A stretch of DNA of 64,000 nucleotides from Leifsonia shinshuensis (GTDB lineage: Bacteria; Actinomycetota; Actinomycetes; Actinomycetales; Microbacteriaceae). Numbering within the stretch: the first letter of the stretch is position 1; every line of letters starts with the position of its first letter. The stretch spans positions 62,001 through 126,000 of the forward strand of contig NZ_JACCFL010000001.1 of the NCBI RefSeq assembly GCF_013410375.1, written 5' to 3'. Made by a program: the position numbers and the translations under genes. The notes below the pieces were generated by a model. That model saw nothing but the letters and a program-made list of their open reading frames with translations, made no database searches and was not told the origin of the DNA. Shown in pieces: positions 33,911 through 42,755 of the stretch.

Positions 33911-34762
33911 TCAGGTGCGGGCGGGGATGCGGGGGTCGAGCCAGGCGGTGACGTCGGCGTAGACCTCCTCCTTGTTGGTCTCGTTGAAGATCTCGTGGCG
34001 GGCGCCGGGGTAGACGATCGTCGTCACGTCGGACAGGCCGGAGCGGGTGCGGTAGGAGCGCTCCAGCTTGCGGGCGGAGGCCGGGCCGCCCAGCGGGTCG
34101 TCGTCGCCGACCGCGATGAGCAGCGGGAGGTCGCGGGCCAGGTGCCGGGCCGGGCGGCCGAGCAGCCGGGCGGCGTCCGCCATTCCGAAAAGCTTCTGCA
34201 GCGGGACCAGGGTGCACAGCGGGTCGTCGATGAACGCCTGCGCGACCGCGGGGTCGCGGCTGAGCCACTCGGCGCCGGTCGTGCCGAGGTGCGCGTGCCG
34301 CTTGTTGAGGTCGCCGCTGTTCATCGAGCCGATCATCCGGTAGGCGGTGCCGGAGAGCACCGCGGCGTCGTAGTCGTCGGCGTGGTGGTTCAGGGTCATC
34401 TGGCCCATGAGCGAGCCCCAGCTGTGGCCGACGAGGACGAGCGGGAGGTCGGGGTTCTCGTCGCGGATCAGCCGGCTGAAGGCGCGCAGGTCGCGCAGCG
34501 CCGCGCGCAGGCCGCCCGGCCCGAGCCTGCCGAGCTTGGACGCGTCGCCGTGCCACTGCTCCATCCCGGTGCGGCCGTGGCCGCGGTGGTCGTCGGCGTA
34601 GACCGTGTAGCCCTCGGCGACGAGGTGCTCGGCGAGGGCGCGGTAGCGGCCGGCGTGCTCCCCCACGCCGTGTGCGACCTGCACGGCGGCCCGCGGGCGC
34701 TCGGCCGGGTAGACGTCGAAGAAGATGCGGAGGCCGTCGTCGGCGCTGAACTCTCGCTGCAC
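33911..34762 (-). CDS. Alpha/beta hydrolase (lysophospholipase / monoacylglycerol lipase type)
   Basis: 283 residues from the GTG at 34762. Key elements: oxyanion-side VAHGVGEHAGRYRALAEHL, YADDHRGHGRTG, the nucleophile elbow GHSWGS, an Asp in VGDDDPLGG and the catalytic His in YPGARHEIFNE. The family hydrolyses lysophospholipids or monoglycerides. No signal peptide. It is divergent from marR, with the MarR-type operator in the shared region, so the regulator may control it too. Confidence 0.9.
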   Translation of the reverse strand: MQREFSADDGLRIFFDVYPAERPRAAVQVAHGVGEHAGRYRALAEHLVAEGYTVYADDHRGHGRTGMEQWHGDASKLGRLGPGGLRAALRDLRAFSRLIRDENPDLPLVLVGHSWGSLMGQMTLNHHADDYDAAVLSGTAYRMIGSMNSGDLNKRHAHLGTTGAEWLSRDPAVAQAFIDDPLCTLVPLQKLFGMADAARLLGRPARHLARDLPLLIAVGDDDPLGGPASARKLERSYRTRSGLSDVTTIVYPGARHEIFNETNKEEVYADVTAWLDPRIPART

Positions 34763-34794
34763 GGGCCCATTCTGGCACAGCGTTTTATTTAGCC

Positions 34795-34812
34795 AGCCTA
34801 ATTTGTTAGGCT
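34795..34812. promoter_or_regulatory. MarR-type operator between the lipase and marR genes
   Basis: AGCCTAA (34795-34801) and TTAGGCT (34806-34812) form a perfect 7-bp inverted repeat with a 4-bp gap; outer bases TTAGCC and GGCTAAC extend the symmetry. It overlaps the likely -10 (TAGGCT, 34807-34812) of marR, 8 nt before its ATG, so MarR probably represses its own operon. Confidence 0.7.
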
Positions 34813-34820
34813 AACTATCT

Positions 34821-35249
34821 ATGGGACGCCTCTCCACGCACGACCTCAGCAGCGCACTGCGCATCGCCGTCGCGCGCCTGTCCCGCCGGCTGCGCGCGGA
34901 GAAGGAGGACGACGAGCTGAGCGACACCCAGACCTCCACCCTCGCGTTCCTCGTCCGCGAGGGCTCCGGCACGATCGGGAGGCTGAGCGAGCACGAGCGC
35001 GTCACCCCGCCCTCCATGAACCGCACGGTCAACCACCTGGAGCAGGCCGGCTACGTCGTGCGCACCGCCGACGCCGTCGACGGGCGCAAGGTGGTCGTCG
35101 TCCCGACCGAGTCCGGACTCCGGCTCGTCGCCGAGACGCGCCGACGCCGCGACGCCTGGCTGAACCAGCGCCTCCGCACGCTCACCCCCGAGCAGCGCGA
35201 GACCCTGGCCGAGGCCGCCGCGATCATGAGGGGGATCGCCGACTCGTGA
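34821..35249 (+). CDS. MarR-family transcriptional regulator
   Basis: 142 residues. The winged helix has TQTSTLAFLVREGSGTIGRL, RVTPPSMNRTVNHLEQAGYV and the wing RTADAVDGRKVVVVPT. It overlaps the following exporter gene by 4 bp (GTGA), so they are one operon, a classic MarR-repressed efflux pair. A palindromic operator lies over its promoter. The ligand is unknown. Confidence 0.92.
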   Translation: MGRLSTHDLSSALRIAVARLSRRLRAEKEDDELSDTQTSTLAFLVREGSGTIGRLSEHERVTPPSMNRTVNHLEQAGYVVRTADAVDGRKVVVVPTESGLRLVAETRRRRDAWLNQRLRTLTPEQRETLAEAAAIMRGIADS

Positions 35250-36553
35250 GCGCGATGTTCCGTTCCCTCTCCGGGGTCAACTACCGCATCTGGGCGGGCG
35301 GCGCCATCGTGTCCAACGTCGGCACGTGGATGCAGCGCACCGCGCAGGACTGGATCGTCCTCACCCAGCTCACCCACAACAACGCGGCCGCGGTCGGCTT
35401 CGTGATGGCGCTGCAGTTCGGACCGCAGCTGCTCCTGCTGCCCGTGACCGGCTGGGCGGCCGACCACCTCGACCGGCGCCGCCTGCTGATGCTGACCCAG
35501 GGGCTCATGGGGCTGCTCGGGCTGGGCCTCGGCATCCTCACGGTCACCGGGATGGTGCAGCTCTGGCACGTGTACGTGTTCGCGCTGCTCCTCGGAGTGG
35601 TGGCGGCCTTCGACGCGCCCGCCCGGCAGACGTTCGTGTCGGAGCTGGTCGCCGGCCCGAACCTCTCCAACGCGGTCGCGCTCAACTCGGCGTCGTTCAA
35701 CATGGCGCGCCTCCTCGGCCCGGCGGTCGCCGGCCTGCTGACCGCGGCCGTCGGCGCGGGCTGGGTGTTCCTCATCAACGCGGCGACGTTCGGCGCGGTG
35801 CTGCTGTCGCTGATGCTGCTGCGCACGGAGAAGCTGTACCGGGCGGAGCGGGCGAAGCGGTCGCGGGGCGGCCTGATCGACGGGTTCCGCTACGTGCGGC
35901 GGCGGCCCGACATCATCGTCATCCTGGTGATGGTGTTCCTGATCGGCACGTTCGGCCTCAACTTCCCGATCTTCATCTCGACCATGTCGGTGAGCGTGTT
36001 CCACCAGGGCGCGGGCGAGTACGGCATCCTGTCGTCCATCATGGCGATCGGTTCCGTGATCGGCGCGCTGCTGGCCGCCCGGCGCGAGCGGCCGCGGGTG
36101 TCGCTGCTGTTCGCGGGCGCGGCGTTCTTCGGCACGGGCTGCGCGATCGCCGCGGTCATGCCCACCTACTGGCTGTTCGCGGTCGCCCTCATCATCATCG
36201 GCGTCTCGTCGCAGACCCTGATGACGACCGCCAACGGGACCGTGCAGATGACGACCGACCCGCTGCTGCGCGGCCGGGTGATGGCCATCTACATGGCGAT
36301 CTTCATGGGCGGCACCCCGATCGGCGCCCCGATCGTCGGCTGGGTGGCCGACACCTTCGGCCCGCGCTGGGCGATGGGGGTCGGCGCGGCGAGCGGGTTC
36401 GCGGCCGCGCTCGTCGGCGTGTTCTACCTCGTGCGCTACCGCGGACTGCGGGTGCGGTTCAGTGGTTTCCGCCCTCGGGTCGTGCTGAGCCCCCACGAGG
36501 CGGCCCGCGAGGAGCTCGAGGAGACCGAGGCGACGGCGACGCGGGCGAGCTGA
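35246..36553 (+). CDS. MFS transporter (MFS_3 / EntS-like)
   Basis: 435 residues; GTG start inside the marR stop. About 12 spans. It begins FRSLSGVNYRIWAGGAIVSN with GTWMQRTAQDWIVL, typical of MFS_3 exporters, and has GWAADHLDRRRLL (motif A) and SELVAGPNLSNAVALNSASF. It probably exports the compound sensed by MarR. The C-terminus [10 protein letters not shown] nearly repeats a sequence at the end of the DHA2 exporter at 18487. Confidence 0.92.
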   Translation: MSAMFRSLSGVNYRIWAGGAIVSNVGTWMQRTAQDWIVLTQLTHNNAAAVGFVMALQFGPQLLLLPVTGWAADHLDRRRLLMLTQGLMGLLGLGLGILTVTGMVQLWHVYVFALLLGVVAAFDAPARQTFVSELVAGPNLSNAVALNSASFNMARLLGPAVAGLLTAAVGAGWVFLINAATFGAVLLSLMLLRTEKLYRAERAKRSRGGLIDGFRYVRRRPDIIVILVMVFLIGTFGLNFPIFISTMSVSVFHQGAGEYGILSSIMAIGSVIGALLAARRERPRVSLLFAGAAFFGTGCAIAAVMPTYWLFAVALIIIGVSSQTLMTTANGTVQMTTDPLLRGRVMAIYMAIFMGGTPIGAPIVGWVADTFGPRWAMGVGAASGFAAALVGVFYLVRYRGLRVRFSGFRPRVVLSPHEAAREELEETEATATRAS

Positions 36554-36560
36554 GGGCGGC

Positions 36561-36656
36561 GCAGCCAACGGAGGAGATCGGCGCGCGTCCCCCGCGTGTC
36601 GGCAGTCAACGGAGGAGATCCGGGCTGTGGCGGGCCGTGGGTCCTCCGTTGGCTGC
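36561..36656. repeat. Repeat cluster after the MFS gene (two direct copies, one inverted)
   Basis: GCAGCCAACGGAGGA (36561-36575) has its exact reverse complement at 36642-36656. A further direct copy, GCAGTCAACGGAGGAGATC, lies at 36602-36620 and continues into GGAGATCCGGGCTG, shared with 29485-29498. The element lies between convergent genes and could act as a bidirectional terminator. Confidence 0.65.
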
Positions 36657-36723
36657 GGCGGAGCGGGCCGGCAGGTGCGAAGTGACGCCGCGGCGGGAGG
36701 AGCGGCATGCGCCCGAGGTTCCG

Positions 36724-37509
36724 CTACGAGTACTCCGGCGGCGCCGTCCGGTAGCGCCAGGCGAGCTCGTTGTCGAGCACGAACCGGGACAGCGTCTCGT
36801 CGCGAGGCAGGGCGTCGCCGACGAACGCCTCCACGGCCTCCAGCAGCGCCCCCGCCGTCTCCGGTGTCGGCGTCGCGATCACCGCATCGAGCAGCGCGCC
36901 GAACCCGTCCGGCACGCGCGGCAGCATGGCCCCCCGCGCCCGCAGGTACTTGGGGCCGGGGAAGAACACCGCGTTGTGCGCGAGCAGCGCCCGGGCCGCC
37001 GATGTCACCAGGTGCACGGCCGCGTGCGCGAGGAGCAGCGGGTCGCCGTGCTCGTACGCCTGCGGCAGGAAGTAGCCGCCGTGCAGGCGGCACTGCGCGA
37101 CGAAGCCGGCGACGCGGTCCTCCCACTCGGCGGCCGGCACCTCGACCACGCGTGCCAGGCGGTCGTCGAGGTCGGGCACCCGGCTGAACACCACGCGGGC
37201 GGAGGCGAACGAGTCGCGCACCGGGTCGTCGCCGCGCTCGGCCGCGTCGGACAGGTAGGACAGCGTCGCCAGCTTGATGTCGAAGTAGCCCTCGTCGTAG
37301 CCGATGCCGTCCGTGCTCGTGTACATCAGGCGGCGGGCCGCGCAGGCCGCATCCCAGCGCTCCTCGGTCACCACCAGGTACAGGTCGACGTCGGAGTCCG
37401 GCCGCTCGGCGCCGCGCGCGACCGAGCCGCTGACGATCACGGCCAGCACCGACGGATCGGCCGACACCTCCGCGACGTACCGTGCGATCGCCCGCTCGTG
37501 ATGCTCCAT
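36724..37509 (-). CDS. Nucleotidyltransferase-domain protein coupled to rhaB
   Basis: 261 residues. The N-terminal minimal nucleotidyltransferase domain has GSVARGAERPDSDVDLYLVV with the GS-x10-DxD metal site. A helical C-terminal part (about 120-255) resembles those of kanamycin-type nucleotidyltransferase or HEPN-like proteins (YFLPQAYEHGDPLLLAHAAV). The ATG shares a base with the rhaB stop (TGATG), so it is translated with the rhamnose operon. Substrate unknown; no antibiotic resistance role can be claimed. Confidence 0.82.
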   Translation of the reverse strand: MEHHERAIARYVAEVSADPSVLAVIVSGSVARGAERPDSDVDLYLVVTEERWDAACAARRLMYTSTDGIGYDEGYFDIKLATLSYLSDAAERGDDPVRDSFASARVVFSRVPDLDDRLARVVEVPAAEWEDRVAGFVAQCRLHGGYFLPQAYEHGDPLLLAHAAVHLVTSAARALLAHNAVFFPGPKYLRARGAMLPRVPDGFGALLDAVIATPTPETAGALLEAVEAFVGDALPRDETLSRFVLDNELAWRYRTAPPEYS

Positions 37510-38954
37510 CAGCGGACGGCCACCCGCGCCGGCTCGTACCGGACGGGCGCGTAATTGCGGGCGACCAGCGCACGCAGCGTCTCCAGGTCGCCGGAGAGCA
37601 GCCCGACCGCGCGGGCCTGGACCAGCGCGTTGCCGAGGGCCGTTGCCTCCATCGGGCCTGCCAGGACGGGGACGCCCGCGCGGTCGGCGGTCGCCTGGCA
37701 GAGCAGCGCGTTGCGCGCTCCCCCGCCGACGATGTGGACGGTCTCGACCGGCACGCCGGACAGGTCGGCGGCGGCGCGCACGGCGGACGCGAACGCCTCG
37801 GCGAGGCTCTCGACGATGACGCGGACCATCCCGGCCGGGCTCGCCGGCGCACGCAGGCCGCGCTCGGCGAACCAGCCGGCGATGCGTGCGGGGAGGTCGC
37901 CCGGCGCCAGGAAGCGCGGGTCGTCGGCGTCGAACAGCTCCGCCGGGCGCGGCAGCTCCGCCGCCTCGGCGAGCAGACTCTCCAGGCTCACGTGGAGGCC
38001 GCGGCGCTGCCACTCCCGGATCGACTCGCTCAGCAGCCACAGGCCCATGACGTTGTGGAGGTAGCGGACGCGGCCGTCGACGCCGCCCTCGTTGGTGAAG
38101 TTGGCCGCGCGGCCCTCGTCGCTGACGACCCGGCCCTCCAGCTCGACGCCGACCAGGCCCCAGGTTCCGCAGGAGATGTACGCGGCGCGGGCCGGGTCCA
38201 TCGGCACCGCGACGACCGCGGACGCGGTGTCGTGCGAGCCGACCGCGGTCACCGCAGGCCCGGTGCCGGCGAACGGCAGCTCCAGCGAGGGCAGCAGTGA
38301 GCCCACCTCCGTGCCCGCGTCCACGAGGGCCGGGAACAGCGAGCGGCGCAGGCCCAGCCGCTCGATGAGGGCGTCGTTCCACGCTCCGCGGGCCGTGAGC
38401 AGGCCGGTCGTGGAGGCGTTGGTGCGCTCGGCGACGGCCCGGCCGCTCAGCCAGTAGGTGATCAGGTCGGGGACGAGCAGGAAGCCGTCGGCCGTCTCCA
38501 GCGCCCCCGACTCCTGGTCGACCGCGAGCTGGTAGAGGGAGTTGAACGGGAGGAACTGGAGGCCGCCCTCGCGGTAGAGCTGCTCGGGCGACACGCGCGC
38601 GTGCACCAGGTCGACACCTGCAGCGGTCCGCTCGTCGCGGTAGTGGTACGGCTCGCCGAGCAGGCGGCCGTCGCGCAGCAGGCCGTAGTCGACCGCCCAC
38701 GCGTCCACGCCGACGCTGCGGAGGCCGGGCTCCGAGCGCGCGACCGCGCCGAGTCCCTCCAGCACGCTGGAGTAGAGGCCGGTCAGGTCCCAGTGCAGCG
38801 CGGTGCGGTCGCCCTCCCACACCCGCACGGGCGTGTTGAGGAACCGCGCCGCCTCGGTCAGTTCCAGCGTGTTCGCGCCGACCCGGGCGTGCATGACCCG
38901 GCCGCTGGTCGCGCCGAGGTCGACCGCGGCGACGGCACCCGCGCCCCCCTTCAT
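37509..38954 (-). CDS. rhaB: Rhamnulokinase
   Basis: 481 residues, FGGY family. N-terminal VAAVDLGATSGRVMHARVG; DAWAVDYGLLRDGRLLGEPY and HYRDERT are specific to rhamnulokinases; then GSHDTASAVVAVP, ISCGTWGLVGVEL and IVGGGARNALLCQATADRAG for ATP binding. It phosphorylates L-rhamnulose to rhamnulose 1-phosphate in the cytoplasm. It lies third-last in the minus-strand rha operon, 13 bp after the aldolase gene. Confidence 0.95.
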   Translation of the reverse strand: MKGGAGAVAAVDLGATSGRVMHARVGANTLELTEAARFLNTPVRVWEGDRTALHWDLTGLYSSVLEGLGAVARSEPGLRSVGVDAWAVDYGLLRDGRLLGEPYHYRDERTAAGVDLVHARVSPEQLYREGGLQFLPFNSLYQLAVDQESGALETADGFLLVPDLITYWLSGRAVAERTNASTTGLLTARGAWNDALIERLGLRRSLFPALVDAGTEVGSLLPSLELPFAGTGPAVTAVGSHDTASAVVAVPMDPARAAYISCGTWGLVGVELEGRVVSDEGRAANFTNEGGVDGRVRYLHNVMGLWLLSESIREWQRRGLHVSLESLLAEAAELPRPAELFDADDPRFLAPGDLPARIAGWFAERGLRAPASPAGMVRVIVESLAEAFASAVRAAADLSGVPVETVHIVGGGARNALLCQATADRAGVPVLAGPMEATALGNALVQARAVGLLSGDLETLRALVARNYAPVRYEPARVAVR

Positions 38955-38967
38955 CGCACGCCCCCGT

Positions 38968-41004
38968 TCATCGCAGGAAGGCCGCCGCGACGCCCGCGTC
39001 GACGGGGATGTGGAGTCCGGTGGTGTGGTCGAGGTCGCTGCTGCACAGCACGAACACGGCGTTGGCGACGTGCTCCGGGAGCACCTCGCGCTTGAGGAGG
39101 GTGCGCTGCGCGTAGTACTTGCCGAGCTCCTCCTCCGGCACGCCGTAGACCGCGGCGCGCTTGGCGCCCCAGCCTCCGGCGAAGATCCCGGAGCCGCGCA
39201 CGACGCCGTCCGGGTTGATGCCGTTGACGCGGATTCCGTGGTCGCCGAGCTCGGCGGCCAGCAGGCGCACCTGGTGGGCCTGGTCGGCCTTCGTGGCGGA
39301 GTAGGCGATGTTGTTCGGGCCGGCGAAGATCGAGTTCTTCGAGGAGATGTAGACGATGTCGCCGCCGAGCTTCTGGTCGATCAGCACCTTCGCGGCGGCG
39401 CGCGAGACCAGGAACGAGCCCTTGGCCATGACGTCGTGCTGGAGGTCCCAGTCCGCGGTGGTGGTCTCCAGCAGCGGCTTGGAGATGGAGAGGCCGGCGT
39501 TGTTGACGACGAGGTCCAGGCCGCCGAACGCCAGGAGCGCATCCTGGATCGCGGCGTCGATCGCCTTCTCGTCGGTGACGTTCGCGGCGACGCCGAGCGC
39601 GACATCAGGACCGCCGATCTCCGCGGCCGCCGCTTGCGCCTTCTCGAGGTCGAGATCGGCGATGACGACGCACGCGCCCTCGGCCGCCAGCCGGGTGGCG
39701 ATGGCCTTGCCGATGCCGGAGGCGGCGCCCGTGACGAGCGCGATTCGGCCCGCGAGCGGCTTCGGCTTCGGCAGGCGCTGCAGCTTGGCCTCCTCCAGCG
39801 CCCAGTACTCGATGCGGAACTTCTCCGCCTCGTCGATCGGCGCGTAGGTGGAGAGCGCCTCGGCGCCGCGCATCACGTTGATCGCGTTGACGTAGAACTC
39901 GCCGGCCACGCGGGCGGTCTGCTTGTCCTTGCCGTAGGAGAACATCCCGACGCCCGGGATGAGCACGATCGCCGGGTCCGCGCCGCGGATCGCGGGCGCC
40001 TCCGGGGTCGCGTGCCGGTCGTAATAGGCCTGGTAGTCGGCGCGGTACTGCTCGTGCAGCTCCTCCAGCCGAGCGACCGAGTCCTCGATGGAGGCGTCCG
40101 ACGGCAGGTCGAGCACGAGCGGCTTCACCTTCGTGCGGAGGAAATGGTCGGGGCACGAGGTGCCGAGCGCGGCGAGCCGCGGGTGCTCGGACGACGCGAG
40201 GAAGTCGAGCACCACGTCGGCGTCGGTGAAGTGGCCGACCTGCACGCGATCGGTGGAGGCGATGGCGCGCAGGTGCGGCGCGAGCGCGGCCGCCTTCGCG
40301 CGGCGCTCGGCCTCCGGCAGCGGCTCGTAGCCGGGCAGCGGAGCGCCGAACGGTTCGGGGCGGCCGTTGGCCTCGATGTAGTCGGCAGCGGTCTGGATGA
40401 TCCACAGCGAGTTCGCCTCGGCCTCCTCGGAGGTGTCGCCCCACGCGGTGATGCCGTGGCCGCCGAGGACGGTGCCGATCGCGTCCGGGTTCGCCGCCTT
40501 GATCGCGGCGATGTCGAGGCCGAGCTGGAAGCCGGGGCGCCGCCACGGCACCCACACCACGCGACCGTCGAACACCTTCGCGGTCAGCGCCTCCCCGTCC
40601 GCGGCGGTGGCGATCGCGATACCGGAGTCCGGGTGCAGGTGGTCGACGTGCGCGGCATCAACGAGCCCGTGCATCGCCGTGTCGATCGACGGCGCCGCGC
40701 CGCCCTTCCCGTGCAGCGTGTAGTCGAACGCCGCGACCATCTCGTCCTCGCGCTCCACGCCCGGATACACGTTCTGGAGGGCGCGCAGCCGGTCGAGCCG
40801 CAGCACCGCCAGCCCGCCCTCCGTCAGGGTGCCGAGGTCGCCGCCGGACCCCTTCACCCACAGCAGCTCCACCGGCTCGCCGGTCACCGGGTCGGTCTCC
40901 GTGCCCTTGGCGGATGTGTTGCCGCCGGCGTAGTTCGTGTTCTTCGGGTCGGCGCCGAGGCGGTTCGACCGGGCCAGGAGGGCCGCGACGGTCTCGTTCG
41001 TCAT
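38968..41004 (-). CDS. Bifunctional rhamnulose-1-phosphate aldolase / short-chain dehydrogenase
   Basis: 678 residues from the ATG at 41004. The N-terminal class II aldolase/adducin domain (about 15-400) has NYAGGNTSAKG, AHVDHLHPDSG with metal-binding His and GHGITAWGDT. The C-terminal short-chain dehydrogenase domain (about 425-678) has VTGAASGIGKAIATRLA, NNAGLSISKPLL, and catalytic Tyr/Lys in YSATKADQ. Family members cleave rhamnulose 1-phosphate to dihydroxyacetone phosphate and L-lactaldehyde, and the dehydrogenase domain is thought to oxidise the lactaldehyde. Known in Actinobacteria, Bacillus and Rhizobium rha operons. Confidence 0.93.
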   Translation of the reverse strand: MTNETVAALLARSNRLGADPKNTNYAGGNTSAKGTETDPVTGEPVELLWVKGSGGDLGTLTEGGLAVLRLDRLRALQNVYPGVEREDEMVAAFDYTLHGKGGAAPSIDTAMHGLVDAAHVDHLHPDSGIAIATAADGEALTAKVFDGRVVWVPWRRPGFQLGLDIAAIKAANPDAIGTVLGGHGITAWGDTSEEAEANSLWIIQTAADYIEANGRPEPFGAPLPGYEPLPEAERRAKAAALAPHLRAIASTDRVQVGHFTDADVVLDFLASSEHPRLAALGTSCPDHFLRTKVKPLVLDLPSDASIEDSVARLEELHEQYRADYQAYYDRHATPEAPAIRGADPAIVLIPGVGMFSYGKDKQTARVAGEFYVNAINVMRGAEALSTYAPIDEAEKFRIEYWALEEAKLQRLPKPKPLAGRIALVTGAASGIGKAIATRLAAEGACVVIADLDLEKAQAAAAEIGGPDVALGVAANVTDEKAIDAAIQDALLAFGGLDLVVNNAGLSISKPLLETTTADWDLQHDVMAKGSFLVSRAAAKVLIDQKLGGDIVYISSKNSIFAGPNNIAYSATKADQAHQVRLLAAELGDHGIRVNGINPDGVVRGSGIFAGGWGAKRAAVYGVPEEELGKYYAQRTLLKREVLPEHVANAVFVLCSSDLDHTTGLHIPVDAGVAAAFLR

Positions 41005-41053
41005 TCTGCGTGGTTCCTTCGGTGGGTGGTCTGCGAGGGAGGGTGCGGAGCGG

Positions 41054-42217
41054 TCAGGCGCCCCAGCCGGCCTGGGTGCCACCGACGCGCTCGGTCTCGA
41101 TCTTCTGCTGGTAGCCGGAGGCCTTGTAGGCGGCCATCGGGTCGGCCGGGAGGCCGCGGGACTCGCGGAAGGCAGCCAGGTCGGCGCGCACGTCCGTGTT
41201 GAACGCGTCCATGAACACCGTGTTGGCGGCCAGCACGTCACCGGCGGCCTGCGCGGCGGCGAGCGCCTCGGTGTCGACCAGCAGCGCCTTGGCGGTGGCC
41301 TCCTGGACGTTCAGCACCGAGCGGATCTGCCCCGGGATCTTGGCCTCCAGGTTGTGGCACTGGTCGAGCATGAACGCGACGTCCGGGTTGGCGTAGCCGC
41401 CGCCCTGGATCACCTCGAACACGATCCGGAACAGCTGGAACGGGTCGGCGGCGCCCACGATCAGGTCGTCGTCGGCGTAGAACCGGCTGTTGAAGTCGAA
41501 GCTGCCGAGCTTCCCGAGGCGGAGCAGCTGCATGACGATGAACTCGATGTTCGTGCCCGGCGCGTGGTGGCCGGTGTCCAGGCACACCACCGCCCGCTCG
41601 CCCAGCGCGGCGGTCTGGACGTAGCTCGTCCCCCAGTCCGGGACGTCGGTGTGGTAGAACGCCGGCTCGAAGAACTTGTACTCCAGCACCAGCCGCTGGC
41701 CCTCGCCGATCCGCTCGTAGATCTTCTGAAGCGAGTCGGCCAGGCGGTCCTGGCGGGCACGCATGGAGTCCTGGCCCGGATAGTTGGTGCCGTCGGCGAG
41801 CCAGATCTTCAGGTCGCGCGACCCGGTCTCGTTCATGATGTCGATGCACTCGAAGTGGTGGTCGATCGCCTTCTGGCGGATCCGGTCGTCCCAGTGCGTG
41901 ACCGACCCGAACTTGTAGTCGTCGTCCTGGAAGGTGTTCGAGTTGACCGTGCCCAGCTCCACGCCGTTGTCCTCCGCGTGCTTGCGGAGGTCGGCGTAGG
42001 AGTCCACCTTGTCCCACGGGATGTGCAGCGCGACGGTCGGGGCGAGCCCGGTGTGCTTGTGGACCTGCGCGGCGTCGGAGACCTTCTCGAACGGGTCGCG
42101 CGCCGTGCCCGGCGTGCCGAACACCCGGAAGCGCGTCCCCGAGTTGCCGAACGCCCAGGAGGGCAGCTCGATCGCCTGCAGCGCGAGCTGCGAACGGATG
42201 TCGTCGGTGAGGGTCAT
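41054..42217 (-). CDS. rhaI: L-rhamnose isomerase
   Basis: 387 residues, of the RhaI type related to Pseudomonas/Bacillus enzymes rather than E. coli RhaA. Typical pieces: PSWAFGNSGTRFRVFGTPGT, TVNSNTFQDDDYKFGSVTH, LADGTNYPGQDSM, VCLDTGHHAPGTNIEFIVMQ and DFNSRFYADDDLIVGA, which hold the metal-binding His, Asp and Glu. It converts L-rhamnose to L-rhamnulose. The ATG has AAAGGGAG 5 nt upstream. It lies 61 bp after rhaM. Confidence 0.95.
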   Translation of the reverse strand: MTLTDDIRSQLALQAIELPSWAFGNSGTRFRVFGTPGTARDPFEKVSDAAQVHKHTGLAPTVALHIPWDKVDSYADLRKHAEDNGVELGTVNSNTFQDDDYKFGSVTHWDDRIRQKAIDHHFECIDIMNETGSRDLKIWLADGTNYPGQDSMRARQDRLADSLQKIYERIGEGQRLVLEYKFFEPAFYHTDVPDWGTSYVQTAALGERAVVCLDTGHHAPGTNIEFIVMQLLRLGKLGSFDFNSRFYADDDLIVGAADPFQLFRIVFEVIQGGGYANPDVAFMLDQCHNLEAKIPGQIRSVLNVQEATAKALLVDTEALAAAQAAGDVLAANTVFMDAFNTDVRADLAAFRESRGLPADPMAAYKASGYQQKIETERVGGTQAGWGA

Positions 42218-42278
42218 GGTCTCCCTTTCGTGGTTGTCATGGAAGTCGTGGTGCGCCGGGCGGCGACGCCGGGCGGGT

Positions 42279-42596
42279 CTACGGGAGATGGAAATACTCG
42301 TCGAGGCGTCTCATGGTGGAGTCGGGCGCGGCCTCGTTGGCGACGTAACGGGCCATGGTCGCCTGCCAGCGCGCGTTGACCTCGCGCTCGTTCATCGCGG
42401 CGATCGCGCCCTCGAAATCGTCGGTCTCCAGGACACCGACGACGAGCGCTTCCTCCCGGTCGACGAAGAGGGAGTAGTCCGACCAGCCGGTCTCGCGCAG
42501 CGCGTCGAGCATCTCCGGCCAGACGGTCTCGTGCGCGGCCAGGTAGTCGGCGACCCGCTCCGGCTTCAGCCGCATCGTGAAGCACACCCGTTCCAC
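42279..42596 (-). CDS. rhaM: L-rhamnose mutarotase
   Basis: 105 residues, the family's usual length. VCFTMRLKPERVADYLAAHE with the conserved catalytic His near 22, then WSDYSLFVDREEALVVGVLE. It interconverts the anomers of L-rhamnose so that the isomerase receives its preferred form. It is the first gene of the rha operon. The GTG start has GGGAG 5 nt upstream. Two operators lie 41-67 bp upstream. Confidence 0.95.
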   Translation of the reverse strand: MERVCFTMRLKPERVADYLAAHETVWPEMLDALRETGWSDYSLFVDREEALVVGVLETDDFEGAIAAMNEREVNARWQATMARYVANEAAPDSTMRRLDEYFHLP

Positions 42597-42636
42597 CTCA
42601 ACTCCCTTGTCGTCTGTGTCTCGTCATCGATGGTTA

Positions 42637-42663
42637 TGAATCGATTCAAGCTGAATCGATTCA
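42637..42663 (-). promoter_or_regulatory. Twin operators of the rhamnose operon
   Basis: The perfect palindrome TGAATCGATTCA occurs at 42637-42648 and again at 42652-42663, with centres 15 bp apart. A TATGCT -10-like box (42665-42670, minus strand) is directly upstream in transcription terms, so the operators would cover the start of transcription. Variants with two mismatches occur around the LacI gene at 48579. Confidence 0.85.
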
Positions 42664-42755
42664 AAGCATAACACGTACGGGAACAACCACGCGGCGCGGC
42701 TGCCGAGCAGAGACATCCGCGCCGCATGGTCGATCACTCCCCCGTCCGTCCGTCG

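Noticed and set aside
34807..34820. Leaderless start for marR
   Set aside because: The TAGGCT box is 8 nt from the ATG, outside the 6-7 nt spacing of the other cases, so it is listed only as a possible -10.
37509..38820. Nucleotidyltransferase gene extended upstream to 38820
   Set aside because: The extension only reads the rhaB gene in another frame; the ATG at 37509 in TGATG is the natural start.
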